DNA from: Thermophagus sp052400625
GTDB taxonomy: Bacteria; Bacteroidota; Bacteroidia; Bacteroidales; Marinilabiliaceae
Direction: 5' to 3' (one strand)
Assembly: GCA_052400625.1 (NCBI GenBank)
Contig: JBQTGH010000005.1
Length of the DNA stretch: 64,000 nt
How positions within the stretch are numbered: the stretch's first letter is position 1; every line of letters begins with the position of its first letter. A program made the translations under genes and the position numbers. The notes under the pieces were generated by a model, which was given only the letters and a program-made list of their open reading frames with translations, was not told the DNA's origin and made no database searches. Positions 63,401-64,000 of the stretch are shown here, piece by piece.

Positions 63401-64000
63401 CACTTGAAAGACACCATTTAAGTAATCAAATTTTTGATCACTTCTTTTTGCGTTCGTTCAATAATAATGAAAGATGGAATTTTATAGAAGACTTTTTTCT
63501 AGGAGCTGACGTTGACACCTTATTGGAAAATCACAAAGGTGGAGATGCTAATGATTTGAATATTGTAGAGTATCTTAAGGAAAATTCAACCCCAATAAAT
63601 TCTGAACCAAACCAATTAGATGATAAAACCAACGTTCACATTTTTCAACCAGATCCAAATTCATTTTATAAAGGAAATAGTCTGCTGACATTAAAAAATG
63701 AATCAGAAGAAAGGACTATGAAAGTCTCTAAATGGCTAACAGAAGATGTAGTCTTATTTCACCAAACATATAAGAGATTAGATTTAAAAATTGATAAAGA
63801 AATTTTTAAAATGATGGTTTCTAAACTTAAAGCAAACCATTTTGACTATTTTAAAAAGACTCTTGGGTTAAATATGAGAATCGAATTTAAAGGTTATGAA
63901 GGTTTGGTAAAAGCCTCCGTGCCGTATCAAAACGATCCTATTAAATTTTACAAATGGTGGATTAAAAATTCTGACCAAGTTCATTTAAGTTTTAAGGACA
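60412..64000 (+). CDS. Large RecQ-like SF2 helicase, C-terminus outside window
   Basis: The frame is open from ATG 60412 (an in-frame TAA directly precedes it) to the last base, at least 1196 residues. Residues 1-300 are not recognised. The helicase core is RecQ-like: motif I TAPTGAGKSLLFQLP (320-334), Ia VVSPLIALMKDQ, motif II VVDEAHLITTWGRDFR (DEAH at 425-428), III VAVTATA, V MISTKAFGMGVDI and motif VI QEIGRVARK (from Q621). The roughly 550 residues after the core match no family I know and show no HRDC or zinc-type module. Much larger than E. coli RecQ, it resembles helicases of defence or DNA-modification loci. It follows DUF3800 across the attC-like element. Confidence 0.85.
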   Translation, partial: MTFQELYTKSVVQTIKEKANEKKNQIFVILGQTDLIQDTWLNDNLTDSESFVKNGTEQVFDKSWFARIFAQLNIEKDLHLLSYAQFSYLIYYIDNSFFKERVVVIRDNLRLLYPIRKNEYLESSQNENIEERPDALPIYQSEQIQVDDQYFYSVKLPDDSYASIDLFKQQSKLQHASDENFDTIDISSDNLALDLFINQCIRDDDFSKKALVKIYPKQPISDLLLDSVSKTNFILNQFGGQLIELKEETIQEDFTPSERTSSLLKKFWGANAEFRSLRVYKNPDLGNQITEISQGLIVETIINEYENSLQGEKTRDLFLTAPTGAGKSLLFQLPAFYVSAKGDITIVVSPLIALMKDQVNAIITERHFEKIAYLNSELSLIDREKIIENCHNGEIDILYMSPELLMSYDISHFIGDRKLGLLVVDEAHLITTWGRDFRVDYWFLGNHVRKIRKYHKMSFPMVAVTATAIYGGANDMVFDSIDSLVMRNPHVFVGQVKRQDITFAVNNYDRFERNYERSKLNQTVDFIKRIHETGLKTLVYAPYTKHIRQIIDQLRSDQLDIAAGYYGSLSPEQKELAFREFKSGTKKIMISTKAFGMGVDISDIELVYHHAPSGLLPDYVQEIGRVARKTDIQGFAALNYSSQDQRFTKALHGMSALRQFQIKEVLKKIHKAYIKNNKSRNLLLSVDDFGHIFENALDLDQKVLTALMMIEKDYLAKYRFNILIARPKKLFVKVFARVSDQDLERFKNAYPNTSNFIASLGNGNNIIEVNLDELWYKNFNDKSFPLVKRAFYTGYLFKQNDFELVPQLKISFERLESFKSLYDTLNQLFDHVKAVFNQFDGSFFNQLEFIEKLVPFLQDRMKAEKIGKFILSSYSGRLIQPGVIEPNAFLQQRRGIDGYKYRVFNTQYLASFTALLKRLNNLFSNTDEYIVNRFVTNKESNSINYVRLGYFLEMLELGTFEIKGGENPMVFIRINDPLRIERDSNSSSYSNTLLSKTLERHHLSNQIFDHFFLRSFNNNERWNFIEDFFLGADVDTLLENHKGGDANDLNIVEYLKENSTPINSEPNQLDDKTNVHIFQPDPNSFYKGNSLLTLKNESEERTMKVSKWLTEDVVLFHQTYKRLDLKIDKEIFKMMVSKLKANHFDYFKKTLGLNMRIEFKGYEGLVKASVPYQNDPIKFYKWWIKNSDQVHLSFKD

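Overview
The window is a chromosomal segment of a Bacteroidota (Bacteroidetes) bacterium, most like the Bacteroidales/Marinilabiliales side of the phylum. The evidence is gliding and type IX secretion genes (porX, sprE/porW, gldH), several promoter-like TAnnTTTG boxes of the Bacteroidetes type, weak or absent Shine-Dalgarno sequences, and a set of conserved Bacteroidetes genes (DUF5686 barrel protein, Ig-like lipoprotein, DUF2807 lipoprotein, RicT-GldH-TrmB cluster). No rRNA, tRNA, CRISPR array or transposase was recognised. One run of 95 Ns (58381-58475) lies inside a tandem repeat.

Region by region: 1-1005 is the C-terminal part of a histidine kinase. 1075-7375 holds alanine dehydrogenase and the sprE-porX-tsaE operon of type IX secretion control. 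7497-8840 is an AAA+ response regulator that lacks the GAFTGA loop. 8968-14559 is a housekeeping block (NifU-like, Mrp, an alkyltransferase-like protein without its catalytic Cys, TrmB, GldH, RicT, DNA polymerase III delta'). 14795-22638 has a glycosyltransferase, several envelope proteins and MetA with the acetyl-type Glu111. 23063-25983 has a TetR regulator and RNase R. 26341-31398 is a five-gene heterodisulfide-reductase-like operon ending in a membrane/HdrD-like fusion. 31703-39192 holds a membrane metalloprotease, a heavy-metal RND adaptor and pump, and a PAS kinase with a pseudo-receiver and a Cys cluster. 39551-45562 has an EEP-family hydrolase, a beta-helix lipoprotein, an AI-2E family permease, a DUF2807 lipoprotein and malate dehydrogenase. 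45833-51503 is an ABC-type tripartite efflux operon (two adaptors, TolC, MacB-like permease) with no ATPase gene in it. 52013-57278 has GlmM, RluB and the DUF5686 protein.

57279-59391 has no convincing gene. It contains two short-period tandem arrays (about 22-23 bp and exactly 23 bp) and half of an attC-like element. After it the sequence becomes visibly AT-richer: a DUF3800 protein and a very large RecQ-like helicase that runs off the end. Each is preceded by the same ACGTTGTGnGGCAT end motif, and a 136-bp imperfect hairpin separates them. This looks like an accessory gene-cassette locus and a candidate defence module.

Two repeat systems cross the core: a family of about 70-bp interspersed elements (six copies; four sit in front of the start codons of three efflux-adaptor genes and metA), and three intergenic arrays of 21-23 bp period.
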